Assembly: GCF_026262505.1 (NCBI RefSeq)
Contig: NC_067205.1
Location: forward strand, 1,364,001-1,428,000
Source of the DNA: Trichomonas vaginalis G3
Lineage: Eukaryota; Parabasalia; Trichomonadida; Trichomonadidae
DNA: 64,000 bases
Direction: 5' to 3'
The notes beneath the pieces are model-generated. The model saw nothing but the letters and a program-made list of their open reading frames with translations. It was not told the DNA's origin and made no database searches. A program made the translations under genes and the position numbers. Positions 40,334-49,120 of this stretch are shown here, piece after piece; within the stretch, counting starts at the first letter, position 1; each line of letters starts with the position of its first letter.

Positions 40334-41293
40334 ATGACGAATTCAAACAAGGACCCCTATGTTTCTAAGGCAACAAAGAAAGCACTCATGGTAAAAATCT
40401 TTAGTTCAACACCAAATGCTTGGTTTATGGATATCTTGGAAAACATTCCGAGGTATAGAGAAGATGGACCACCATACTGGCTAATATTTGTCGGTCAAAA
40501 CACAAGATACTGTGAAGCCATACCATTACAGTCTAAAAATATTTTAGATGTCTTAGCAGCTTTGACAATATTCGTTGACAAATACCATCCAACAAAACTG
40601 ACATCTGACTGTGAAAGTTCTTTCAAATCAGACGATATTAAAAACTATCTGCGTTCAAAAAATGTAAACCAATATTTCATTGTCGACCAAAACCATTCTG
40701 CTCTTGGTGTCATTGACAGTTGTATAAAAATCTTAAGAGACTTAAACCAACCACAAGGTGGTGAAGCAAATGAAATGTCATATGACGACAAATATAGACA
40801 CTTCTCCATGGCAAAGATGAGACAAGTTTTAAATATTTACAATAACCGTAAACAAAAAGGTTTGGGAAACCACTCCCCCGAAGAAATGAAAAACAACCCC
40901 GACTTAGAGAAAGACTATATATTTAATAGTTTAGTCAAAAGAGACAAACAAGAAAGAATGCCAGGCTTCAAACTTAAGAAAGGTGACAAGTAAAAATAGA
41001 AATACCTAAACGCGACCCATATGAAAATACTATTGACTATGACAACAATGGGAACTCGACAGGTACTCACATTCGTGTTCGTAAAAATAGAAGAAAGTAT
41101 ACAAGAGAATATTATGAAGTTTTAGGCAAACATGGCAAAATGTACAGACTGCAAGCAGAAGATAAAACGACTATTGTCAGACCTCGTTTCAAAACTTGTC
41201 AAAGTTCAAGGTGGTATACTTTCAAAGACAGTTCCTAACAAATATAAGACAACTCCTGACGAATATGCTAAAGAAGTTGAAAATGACGACTAA
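40334..41293 (+). pseudogene. Retrovirus-type (rve) integrase of Polinton R
   Basis: Starts MTNSNKDPYVSKATKKALMV. The catalytic-core landmarks are WFMDILENIPRY (first Asp strand), the Y-W-L-I-F-V strand, LTSDCESSFKSDDIKNYLRS (second Asp with the characteristic Ser-Asp) and a following helix. A C-terminal part rich in Arg and Tyr (RVRKNRRKYTREYYEVLGKH) resembles the SH3-like or chromo-type tail of Polinton integrases. Role: insertion of element DNA, generating the short target duplication. Broken. Its end meets the fibre gene end at 41290-41293. Confidence 0.8.
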
Positions 41294-42673
41294 GCAATTC
41301 TATACCATGCACAAACTGTCATGTAAGGTGGCATGTATTTTTTACCTAGTCCTGTAGATGTTGTTGTAAAAGTATGTTGGTGGTTTCCTCCTGGTTCAGT
41401 TTGTCGAAAAGTCTTTTTGCTGAATGGTTATAATCTGGAGATAAAACGTCATAGCCAGCTTCATACTCTGAGTTGTATAATGGGTGGTCTCTTAATGAGT
41501 GGCTATGGTCGCCAGAAAAGTTTGTTGTACCAGAATGACTATGTGGTGGCAAGTTGTCGACAGATATCGTTTTACTTCCACCTGTTTTCTTTGGAGTGTG
41601 TGCAAATACAAAAAACTTTCGAGTATTTGAGTCCAAGTTCCAAAACCAAGTACTACTTCTGGTCTGGTAGAGTTCATTGACGTATAAATAGAACCAACGG
41701 GTAAATGGTTTGAAGTATTTCTGTCTTTAATGTTTGAAGCTCTGTTTTGTCTGCTTTCTTGTCATATAAATCTTGAGCAGTGAATTTAATATTATGTTCA
41801 TCCTTCATGACATAAACATCTTTACATCTAATGTTTCTCATCGTCGTTATGTCGTCATCCGATGTTAAACCTTCTGGAAAGTTAGGAGGTTTCCAATCTA
41901 ATACATCCCCACCAGTTTCTTCAACCGTTCCTGCAATATTTTCTATAGCAACAGTTGTAAAACTTGTATGTGTATGGTTCTTGTCAGCTTTGTCATCTAA
42001 CTTTTCTTGTAAGTTTGCAATATTTGCAATGGTATGTGTATGTCCAACGTCACTTTTCCTGTTTAAGGTTTCTTGTAAGTTTGTAATATTTGCAATGGTA
42101 TGTGTATGGTTCTTGTCGGCTTTAAGGTCTAAACATCCTGAAACCCATCCTGTATCGGCTTTCGTTTTTAAAATCTTTGTTGTCCGTTCATGGTACCAGT
42201 CAACCCTTTCTTTAATTTCATTGTCTTTTTCATCCACATATTCCTTATCTGCCTTCTTCACTAACGCACTAGCCACGCATGCTAACTCATCGTTAACATA
42301 TGTTTTGTCAGCTTTCTTTTCAACATCCTCTTTCGTTGCATAAGCTTTGTTAGCTCTTTCTTCTTCTTTTGCTATTGCATCGTCTACATACTCTTTGTCA
42401 GCTTTGTTGTCAACATCTGCTTTCAAAAGAAGTTCATTTATAGGTTTCTCGTTTAAAGTTCCTTTTGTTGGATTTATACAGACAGTATGGTTCTTATTGT
42501 CTTGAAACAGAAACTCATCTGTCATTGGGTTTAATGTCAGTTTTAAGTTTCCTTCTTTCAATGACTCAGATTCTAGAATAGTTTGAAAAGTTTGTTGTGT
42601 TCTTATTTAGAGCTTGCATAATGAGTTGTCGGTTGTGTTGTATTTCTCTCATAGACGCTGTTTCATTTGACAT
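41290..42673 (-). pseudogene. Phage-type receptor-binding fibre of Polinton R
   Basis: Minus-strand gene, probable start MSNETASMREIQHNRQLIMQ at 42673. The shaft is made of repeated KADKxYVD units (at least five) and three NHTHT/GHTHTIANI repeats (L-x-x-KADKNHTHT), typical of trimeric phage tail fibres. The tip has PLVLFIRQ/PVGSIY-type sequence, VVLGFGTWTQIL, NLPPHSHSGTTNFSGDHSHS and a C-terminal PPYMTV...AWYRIA. That order (PVGSIY, GTW, His pairs, MPPY...W.R.A) is the phage tail-collar tip. Family role: binding the cell surface. Broken at least once. Confidence 0.75.
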
Positions 42674-42691
42674 TTTTATTCTAGATAAAAT

Positions 42692-43539
42692 ATGCTTCCA
42701 ATAGAAAAGAAAATTCAAGAGTTGCTACAACTAAACCATTAGATGAACTTTTTACTAATGTCGGTCAAAAGTTTGAGACAGAGACCGTAAAGCATGAAGG
42801 CTATCGTTTTGACTACCCATTAAGATGGTTAAGAGACCCATCTGTCACAAAAGCTATTGGCTTTCGTAGAATGAAGTTTGTGTCTGTAGAAGATAAAAGT
42901 TTTCCATTTATTGTAAGGTTTCATATAGATTATATATCTGAAGGGAAACGAAAAATGTGGGAAGAAATTGAGCTAATACAAGTTGACCTTTCATCTTCTC
43001 TACAGACTGCGTTAAAAAATATAGAAGATAAAATAAATTCATGTTATGCAAAATATGCTGATGAATATGCAAATACCGAGAGCACACTTTATGTGAGAAT
43101 TGTATATGACAAACAAAATTCACAAGTGTCATTTCAAATCTACGAAGACAATCCAAAGAAAGACGAACAAATATATACAGAATTCACTGCAATGTCATGG
43201 TATTATTTGCAAAGAATGTTAAATCAGAAAGTCGAACTTCCTTTAGCAAATATTTACAGTCGATATGCAAGAGATGAACCATATTTATTTAAAGATGTTT
43301 TCGACCCAGCTGCTATTATTGTTCATGCTTCATTTTCTGGCGCTCAAAACTCTTTTTTATGCTTGGCAAATGACTTTTACGAAAAACCTACAAAGCTATA
43401 TGAACCACCAAGTGGAAGTATTTCAGACTTTCAAGTATGGTTTACTACAGATGGAAGAAAGAGAATAATTCCATTATACCACGCGTTTTACTTAGAACTT
43501 AGTTTCATATACAACTACTATCGAACGGTAAAAATATAA
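42692..43539 (+). pseudogene. Unknown protein, candidate penton/minor capsid
   Basis: The main open stretch (42871-43539) begins MKFVSVEDKSFPFIVRFHID; related coding sequence starts near 42692. Many beta-strand-like segments alternate (VRFHIDYISEGKRKMWEEIE, STLYVRIVYDKQNSQVSFQI), followed by a helical part and an aromatic C-terminus. Its strand-rich character, size (~280 codons) and the neighbouring fibre and amphipathic genes would suit a penton-type jelly-roll protein carrying the fibre. No diagnostic motif; speculative. Broken. Confidence 0.45.
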
Positions 43540-43541
43540 TT

Positions 43542-43784
43542 TTAATACGGTTGAGGTGTTGGATTTGGTTGCCAACTAGACTGTGGTGCAGGTTCAGGCT
43601 GTTGTATAACAGGGGCTTGTTCTTCTGGTTCAGGGTCTTTAGGTATAATACCAACAAACTGACCTACTCTTTTACCAATATTTTTGACTCCGTTCCAAAT
43701 TCCTCTTCCTACGGTTTTTATTCCATTCCATATACCTCTTCCAACATTTCGAAAGAAGTTTCCTATCTTACTGAAGAAACCCAT
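43542..43784 (-). CDS. Small amphipathic protein with duplicated GRGIWNGIK helix (80 aa)
   Basis: MGFFSKIGNFFRNVGRGIWN starts an amphipathic helix that contains a near-exact internal duplication (GRGIWNGIKTVGRGIWNGVK). A Pro/Gln/Glu-rich tail follows (PDPEPEEQAPVIQQPEPAPQ pattern). The spaced Trp/Ile/Val on one face and Lys/Arg/Asn on the other suggest membrane binding, as in adenovirus protein VI. It is one of four such small proteins across the two elements. Ends 3 bp from the convergent 42692-43539 gene. Confidence 0.6.
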   Translation of the reverse strand: MGFFSKIGNFFRNVGRGIWNGIKTVGRGIWNGVKNIGKRVGQFVGIIPKDPEPEEQAPVIQQPEPAPQSSWQPNPTPQPY

Positions 43785-43802
43785 TTTACTATATGTAAAA
43801 AT

Positions 43803-44165
43803 CTAATGTCCGCCTAGTCTCTTACGTTTCCTGTTGAGTTCCATAGCATTCTTTAACTGGAGCTCATACATTCTGTTTCTCCTCTGGTAGAAAACATATT
43901 CTGGGTCAACTCCTGTGTTCGCGTCATCTGCATAGAGTTGTTTATATCCCACTTCAGGGTTTGTATAAAACTCTTTCCATCTCATATTTGCATACCATGG
44001 TGGTAAGCCTAACGCAGCGTCATTTGACATGGCAGTTTGCATTTGTACATCTGTTGGCACTTGACCATAGTTTGCCATTGCAGTTTGTATTCTAACTTCA
44101 TTTGGAATATTCTCTGGGTTTGGTTGTCCAGGTTGCTGTGCATTCGCTAAGTTCTGTGCGTCCAT
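43803..44165 (-). CDS. Unknown 120-residue protein
   Basis: Starts MDAQNLANAQQPGQPNPENI. The N-terminal half has an imperfect internal repeat (EVRIQTAMANYGQVPTDVQM / QTAMSNDAAL). The centre is aromatic (GLPPWYANMRWKEFYTNPEV). The end is helical and basic (ELQLKNAMELNRKRKRLGGH), and the terminal Lys-Arg cluster looks like a nuclear signal. Function unknown; minus-strand run with neighbours spaced by about 20 bp. Confidence 0.5.
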   Translation of the reverse strand: MDAQNLANAQQPGQPNPENIPNEVRIQTAMANYGQVPTDVQMQTAMSNDAALGLPPWYANMRWKEFYTNPEVGYKQLYADDANTGVDPEYVFYQRRNRMYELQLKNAMELNRKRKRLGGH

Positions 44166-44188
44166 TTAATATTAGATAAAAATATCTC

Positions 44189-44320
44189 TTACGAGTACAT
44201 ATACTGAACATTTGCAGGCATTGGTTCATCTTCATATTCTCTGTACTTTTCTGCCACGTCAAATAAATAAATGACACAATGGAAAAAACCTAAAACAAGT
44301 AGTCCTATTTCAAACCACAT
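44189..44320 (-). CDS. Small single-span membrane protein (43 aa)
   Basis: A short frame starting MWFEIGLLVLGFFHCVIYLF. That is one clear hydrophobic helix of about 18 residues, followed by a charged cytosolic-type tail (DVAEKYREYEDEPM). The start is 7 bp from the stop of the methyltransferase gene, in the same direction. The size and layout recall small membrane proteins of phages and adenoviruses. Function unknown. Intact. Confidence 0.5.
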   Translation of the reverse strand: MWFEIGLLVLGFFHCVIYLFDVAEKYREYEDEPMPANVQYMYS

Positions 44321-44327
44321 TTACTTA

Positions 44328-45122
44328 CTAATAAAATTTTTTGTTATGACACTTTCTCCAGTTTATAGGACCTCTCTCATATTCTATCTTGTCATATATA
44401 AACTCATAGTCATGTATGTCCTCTAACCATCTCATAACGGTTTCCAAACCACTTTTATCGGATGTAAAGTAAAAGCATGGACAGTTATGTAAAACGTCTA
44501 AAGTTTCTAAAGAGTCTCTCAAAGTCCAGTCTACTTGGTATTGAAAATCCCATGTGTTATAGAACGGCGGGTCCACTATAAAGAAAACATTTTCCTTGTC
44601 TTTATATTTTTCATACAAATCTGTCCAATGACATCTCACAAACTCTATACCCTCAATATATTTTTCTATGTCCTCTTTGAAAACATTTGTATAGTTAAGA
44701 TATAAAACTTTTGACATAAGTGTTTCAATGTCATGAACTCTTATAGCACCACTATATAATAGTCTAGCAGATATACTATTCCAGTCTATATATTCTGCTT
44801 TTTTCAAAACCTCTCTCACAATATTTTTCTTATCTAATGGTATACGTTCCATCTTACCTATAGGTATCTTTTCTTTTAACTCTTTCAATATATTGTTTGT
44901 GTCTGGAATATGTTTGAGACGGTCCATATAGTTGTCGAAGTCATTGCATATAATCTTTGAGTCAGGAAATACGGTATGACATAAATGAGATATATAGAAA
45001 CTTCCACCGAACAAATCTACAAATGTTAGACCATTCGGTAGTTTCTTAAGTTCTCTCAATATAATATCTTTACATCTACTCTTATTTCCAAAGAACGGTA
45101 ACGGTGGTTTTGTAAAATTCAT
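44328..45122 (-). CDS. Dam-like (D12 class) DNA adenine-N6 methyltransferase
   Basis: 264 residues. Motif X-like FTKPPLPFFGNKSRCKDIIL lies at the N-terminus. Motif I is TFVDLFGGSFYISH near residue 35, the AdoMet-binding loop. The catalytic motif IV is FFIVDPPFYNTWDF near residue 180 (D-P-P-F/Y). Order and spacing match D12-class, Dam-like enzymes of phages. Expected reaction: transfer of methyl from AdoMet to adenine N6 in a short DNA site. It is the last gene before the right end, with an ATG 97 bp from the inverted repeat. It appears whole. Possible roles: marking element DNA, or acting on host chromatin. Confidence 0.85.
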   Translation of the reverse strand: MNFTKPPLPFFGNKSRCKDIILRELKKLPNGLTFVDLFGGSFYISHLCHTVFPDSKIICNDFDNYMDRLKHIPDTNNILKELKEKIPIGKMERIPLDKKNIVREVLKKAEYIDWNSISARLLYSGAIRVHDIETLMSKVLYLNYTNVFKEDIEKYIEGIEFVRCHWTDLYEKYKDKENVFFIVDPPFYNTWDFQYQVDWTLRDSLETLDVLHNCPCFYFTSDKSGLETVMRWLEDIHDYEFIYDKIEYERGPINWRKCHNKKFY

Positions 45123-45219
45123 TTATATATAATAATAAAAATGTTTTTACCCGAAAAGTGACAGAAAAGTGACAAAACATGAAAACATATATAATTTGTG
45201 AAAAGCTCCTGGAAGCCCT

Positions 45220-45296
45220 CCGAATAAAAACTTCATTTATACTAAACATCTTCGGGGCTAGAGGGCACGAAGTGCCTGGAAGCCCCACTACTTTTT
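45220..45296 (-). repeat. Right terminal inverted repeat of Polinton R
   Basis: Reverse complement of the left end: CCGAATAAAAACTTCATTTA through CTTCGGGGCTAGAGGGC to GGAAGCCCCACTAC, followed by six T. A second, partial GAAGCCCTCC copy lies just inside, at 45211-45220. The flanking TACAT at 45297-45301 matches 20182-20186. Confidence 0.9.
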
Positions 45297-46399
45297 TACA
45301 TATTATCACAATTACATTCATCATATTAAAATTCAAAAATAATTTTTAAGTTTCAGATCTCCCAAAGGTGACCAAACTATTTTTTGAAAGTCCGCCATAA
45401 CTTTAATGGTACTATTTCAGCGTGTACAATGAATACAAAAATTCTAAGAGTGCCACATAAAATAGTACTTTAGACTTGAGTTAATGCTACCAAGCAAATG
45501 TTAAAAAGATGACTTTAGTGTTTTGATAATCAAAGATTAAAATCATTATTGTCTAAATCAATAATCATAACGACAGAAGTTAATGTTTTTTCATAAGTGC
45601 TTTAAATCCACTTTTAAAAGTATACCTCAAAAATCAAAATATCAAAAAAAAATTGGCCGATAGGTTTGGCTTTAATTTTTGTCTGCTTTTATGATTTGAT
45701 ATGGATGTTATAATTTTAAAAGTTGAGCCAAATTCACCAATAGATTTTTGAGATTTGCAAATACTCAATAATTTTCAGCGTGTTATCTTTTATTAAAAGA
45801 ACTATTTGGTTTCAGTATCATATAAATTGATATTTACTTTCTATTTGAACCTTCATTTAGCTAATGATTTAATAATACAGATTTCATCTAGTCCTTATAA
45901 GAGAATTTTGAATTTGTTATAATAAAAAAACAAACAGATATAGCTTACACTTCTATAATAAAGATACCTTTTATAGAAATCAGTATGAAATGTGTTTTGG
46001 CTTATTGGAAGCATATCAGACATAATCGCCATAATCAAAAAATCTATATACCCAATAAGTAATAAATTTGTCGATATAGATTTTCCATAAAATTAGTTTT
46101 TAGTCTGATCTTAAAATAAATTTAATTTTTTATAAAAAAAATCACATTTAAAAGTACCTTTTTAGTAGCTCGAAATCCTGTTGGTGGATTTCGGGCGTAC
46201 TTCAAAATTAGCTTTTCTTCTACATATGCAAGCTATATTTTAAATATGGAGCAAATCGGATCGGCGAAAGTAGTTTAGTTACCTTTGATCTCCCTAATTT
46301 CCCATATAAATATATGTTTATTTTATTAAAAAGAGAATGTCCAATTATTGATAAAAATCGATCCGCTTTTCTACCGGTCAAGCTGTATATATATAGAAC

Positions 46400-46479
46400 C
46401 CATCCATGTAAACCTCGATGTCACTTTTGCGGCCGAGTGGAGCGCGGCCGCAAAAGTGACATCGAGGTTTACATGATGG
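46400..46479. repeat. Long perfect palindrome with GC-rich core
   Basis: A 31-bp perfect stem (46405-46435 with 46445-46475), loop of 9 nt, extended by a further CCAT/ATGG after a 1-nt bulge. The arm reads CATGTAAACCTCGATGTCAC and on through TTTTGCGGCCG. The core contains GCGGCCGC. It abuts the start of the dispersed repeat. Confidence 0.95.
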
Positions 46480-46730
46480 ACAAGATTTTTTTGCCAATCA
46501 CTCCAAATCACATGATTTTATGAATATATGTCAAGCATCACATACAATTAATAATAATATTTTTTATTTTCAAAAAGGTATTTTTAATGGGCCAAAAATT
46601 GAAAATTTTTAATTTCTCTAGTTTCTAGCCAGAATCAATATAGAGTTCATACGCAAAAAGTGAAACTACTATGGTGTGGAAAAAAATATCAAAGTTCCCC
46701 ACTTAAACACTATATATATATATATAACAA
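46479..46730 (+). repeat. Dispersed ~250-bp repeat, right copy
   Basis: Direct repeat of 19230-19475, slightly longer because of extra TA units near its end. It begins immediately at the 3' foot of the palindrome. Confidence 0.85.
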
Positions 46731-46932
46731 TGGTAAAAATTTGGAAAATTCAATAAAGTTTGAGTGGAAACTTAAATCAAGACTTTCTCATATACAGAAT
46801 AGTCTCCATGATGCCATACTTTCTCGAATAACTTAGTACCATAAATAGAGCAACTTTGTTATATTCATATGTTTACCAAGTACAGAGTTATTTATCCAAT
46901 GCAGAGTGATTTTCTGATTCATATTGGAATTG

Positions 46933-46943
46933 TCACTTTTCTG
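46933..46943 (+). promoter_or_regulatory. Initiator (Inr)-like motif
   Basis: TCACTTTTCTG, 15 bp before the ATG at 46958, fits the parabasalid initiator TCA-Y-T-W-Y in core and position. Confidence 0.6.
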
Positions 46944-46957
46944 AAAAACTTTTATTG

Positions 46958-47578
46958 ATGGAGCTCGATGAGAATCTTGTCGAGCTGAGTACAATGACAA
47001 AGTTTCAACAAATGTGTAAGGAGAGACTTGGTAGATTACCAACTCTAAAAACAATCAATAATATATTCAAACCATTAAAACTTCTTCTTTCTGATTGTTT
47101 TGAAATGAAAGCAGATGTATTTGACATATTCCCTTATGTGGGTGCTTTAATTTTTAAAAAGCATGTCTTTTTAAATCCAGATATCATTTCAGCAAATATT
47201 TCAATCGATTTGGAAACTGTTAAAACCCTTATTAGAGCTGGATTAGTTTCTTGCTCCGAAGTACACCCAGAACTTTACGAATTAGCTTCAAACAAACTTG
47301 GAATTGCGATTAATGATTGGCAACTATATTCTATTCCAAATATAAAGCAGAGTAGAAATTTTATTACATTTTTAATACAGAAAAAAGTTAATGATCTTTC
47401 AAAATTTGAAGAAACACATCAATATATTAAAGTTTTTAACACAGATACATCTGACTTAATAGATATCCCTCCTGTTCGCCAAGGCCAATTTAATACTAAA
47501 GATTTTGGCCTTTATTACATATCGATGGTCCCTGCAGATCGAATTTCGCAGAAAGAGAAATGCTGGCTGTTTAAATGA
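46958..47578 (+). CDS. Host protein of unknown function, 206 aa
   Basis: Start at ATG 46958 (MELDENLVELSTMTKFQQMC), supported by the initiator motif just upstream. Mostly helical in the first 130 residues, with a hydrophobic stretch (FPYVGALIFKKHVFLNPDII). The second half is mixed, ending in a beta-like KDFGLYYISMVPADRI. No signal peptide or clear membrane helix. The helical N-terminal part could be a winged-helix or similar DNA-binding fold, but I cannot match it to a family. Intact and isolated between the Polinton flank and the WH2 gene. Confidence 0.65.
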   Translation: MELDENLVELSTMTKFQQMCKERLGRLPTLKTINNIFKPLKLLLSDCFEMKADVFDIFPYVGALIFKKHVFLNPDIISANISIDLETVKTLIRAGLVSCSEVHPELYELASNKLGIAINDWQLYSIPNIKQSRNFITFLIQKKVNDLSKFEETHQYIKVFNTDTSDLIDIPPVRQGQFNTKDFGLYYISMVPADRISQKEKCWLFK

Positions 47579-48328
47579 AATATAGTATGGTTTTATTCTT
47601 ACTTTTAATCATGCTCCTATAGGGTTTTTTGTTTGTTATTAGTAAAATATTATTATTATAGATATATAAAACTTGAAACATGTTTTATTTTAAATCGAGC
47701 GTGTCAACACAAAGAATGATGTTGATTGCTATGTATCAAATCAAAATGAAATGCATTGATCATACTTTCCTATTGACAAATCAATTACAGTTTATATCTC
47801 CGCTTCAGAAACAAGTCAAAATTCATGAGTAAAACATGATGGTAGTTAAAAAATACCTGAAATCGCAAATTTTTTTTCCTGCCAATAATAGTTTTTTGGG
47901 AAAAATATGACAGGTCGATCCAGAAACTTATCATCTAGATTTGTTATTCAGAGAAACAAGCAAATGATATATAATTGGCCGCCTTAGCTGCCAATGGCAA
48001 TCGAGTGAATAATCCATTTATATGTTTATATATGATTCACAAGATCTTTCGTAATGATTTTTCATAATTGAAAGGTCCTTAACGTATTTTATGACCTTGT
48101 AAATGCTCAAACTTACCAGGGTGATATGAAATTCATCGTCCAAAATCAATTTAACGTACAGTGCCTACCATTCAATTTTAATCTCATTTTAATATCCTTA
48201 ATAGTGTGTACATCTTTTATTCTTAATTATTTTTTGTCAAATGGTCACATGTAAAAAAATATTTTCACATCATACGTTTAAAATAATTAATTGAATATCT
48301 GTACGTTTATCATCATTTTTCATCGAAG
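47579..48328. other. Intergenic, 750 bp
   Basis: AT-rich. Apart from the initiator motif at its right end I see no RNA gene, repeat or further regulatory site. Confidence 0.6.
48313..48325 (+). promoter_or_regulatory. Initiator (Inr) of the WH2 gene
   Basis: TCATTTTTCATCG, 3 bp before the ATG at 48329. This is the best match in the window to the Trichomonas initiator (TCA-Y-T-W-Y-TCATTA). Confidence 0.75.
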
Positions 48329-48973
48329 ATGAGCCGTAGAGGTGCCCGTCCGCTCACAGCGAAGAAAGATATATCAACAGAAAACATCACACCAAACAAG
48401 CCAGAGGCAGAGGAAAAGCAAGGCTTTTTCTCAAGGATTTTCGGAAAGAAATCTAAAGATGCAGAAGTCAAGCAGACAGCTGCAAAGGTAACGCGCGTTC
48501 GCAGGAAATCTAAACTTGCAGAAGACGAAATCTTAAATGATGTCGCAGCATTAAAGGAAGAAATAAAGGAAGCAGAAACAAATGTTAAGACACTCGAGAC
48601 AAAGAAGGAAGGATCACAAGCTGTTCTTCCTCCACCACCACCACCGACCTCATTACCTCCTCCTCCACCACCTCCACCGCCCCCACCACCAGCCGTTAAG
48701 AAGGCTGAGAAGATTCAAAAGGTCGTTGGAAAGACAAACGTACCAAGTGACCAACAGTTCGTAGATGTTCACTTCGAACTTCTTAACGCTATTAAGAATG
48801 GCGCTAAGAAGAAACTACGTAAGACATCCATTCGCCGTTCTCTTGGCGGAACTCCAATTAGAGAGAAGCGCGAGTATGCTCCAGTAACTGATGCTGAGAT
48901 CTTTGCCGCGTCTGTGGTGATCAGGGACGAATCAAGCTCAGATGTTAGCGATTCAGACAATGATATCTTCTAA
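48329..48973 (+). CDS. WH2-domain polyproline actin-regulator-like protein, 214 aa
   Basis: A basic N-terminus (MSRRGARPLTAKKD) leads to a short coiled coil at about residues 70-95 (DEILNDVAALKEEIKEAETN). A profilin-type polyproline tract at about 98-125 comes next (PPPPPPP runs broken by TSL). A WH2-like actin-binding helix follows at about 148-165 (VHFELLNAIKNGAKKKLRKT; L-L-x-x-I-x-x-G-x-x-L-K-K/R pattern). The acidic tail (DESSSDVSDSDNDIF) resembles the acidic end of Arp2/3 activators, though without the usual Trp. The order polyPro-WH2-acidic is that of WASP/WAVE-type nucleation promoters. Likely role: actin assembly at the cell cortex. Confidence 0.75.
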   Translation: MSRRGARPLTAKKDISTENITPNKPEAEEKQGFFSRIFGKKSKDAEVKQTAAKVTRVRRKSKLAEDEILNDVAALKEEIKEAETNVKTLETKKEGSQAVLPPPPPPTSLPPPPPPPPPPPPAVKKAEKIQKVVGKTNVPSDQQFVDVHFELLNAIKNGAKKKLRKTSIRRSLGGTPIREKREYAPVTDAEIFAASVVIRDESSSDVSDSDNDIF

Positions 48974-49120
48974 TTTGAAAGTTTTTCTGTTTCTTTGAAT
49001 ACATTTTATAGAAATAATATTCATCAATTGTAATACATTGACTGGAAATTGTTGGAGTATGCAAAAATGTAAATCATTCAAAATTTTTATAAAATTTTTC
49101 AAATTTTTTTTTATATTTCG

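Larger units (their letters stand above)
20187..45296. mobile_element. Polinton/Maverick R, ~25.1 kb, with both ends
   Basis: Defined by terminal inverted repeats at both ends and a candidate 5-bp TACAT target duplication (20182-20186 and 45297-45301). It holds PolB, integrase, packaging ATPase, SF3 helicase and major capsid protein, the diagnostic Polinton set. Extra cargo includes a phage-type fibre, a Dam-like methyltransferase and an HNH-type protein. Genes lie on both strands in compact runs, often preceded by a T-rich leader just before the ATG. Several key genes are broken (around a dozen breaks in all). The long open frames that remain and the well-matched ends suggest a fairly young insertion. 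Confidence 0.93.
45302..46957. other. Gene-free interval right of Polinton R
   Basis: AT-rich, with no supported gene. It contains a small hairpin near 46172-46192 (GAAATCC...GGATTTC), the long GC-rich palindrome at 46400-46479 and the right copy of the ~250-bp dispersed repeat. Confidence 0.7.

Noticed and set aside
41831-42343. Plus-strand 170-residue frame with repeated FAMVCV
   Set aside because: Antisense of the fibre shaft repeats.
20187-45296. Adenovirus-type cysteine protease, usual in Polintons
   Set aside because: No open stretch shows a convincing His...Asp/Glu...Gln...Cys arrangement, so I do not annotate one.
19230-46730. The 250-bp direct repeats as LTRs of a single large element
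   Set aside because: They do not carry LTR-type ends, and the Polinton between has its own TIRs and target duplication well inside them.
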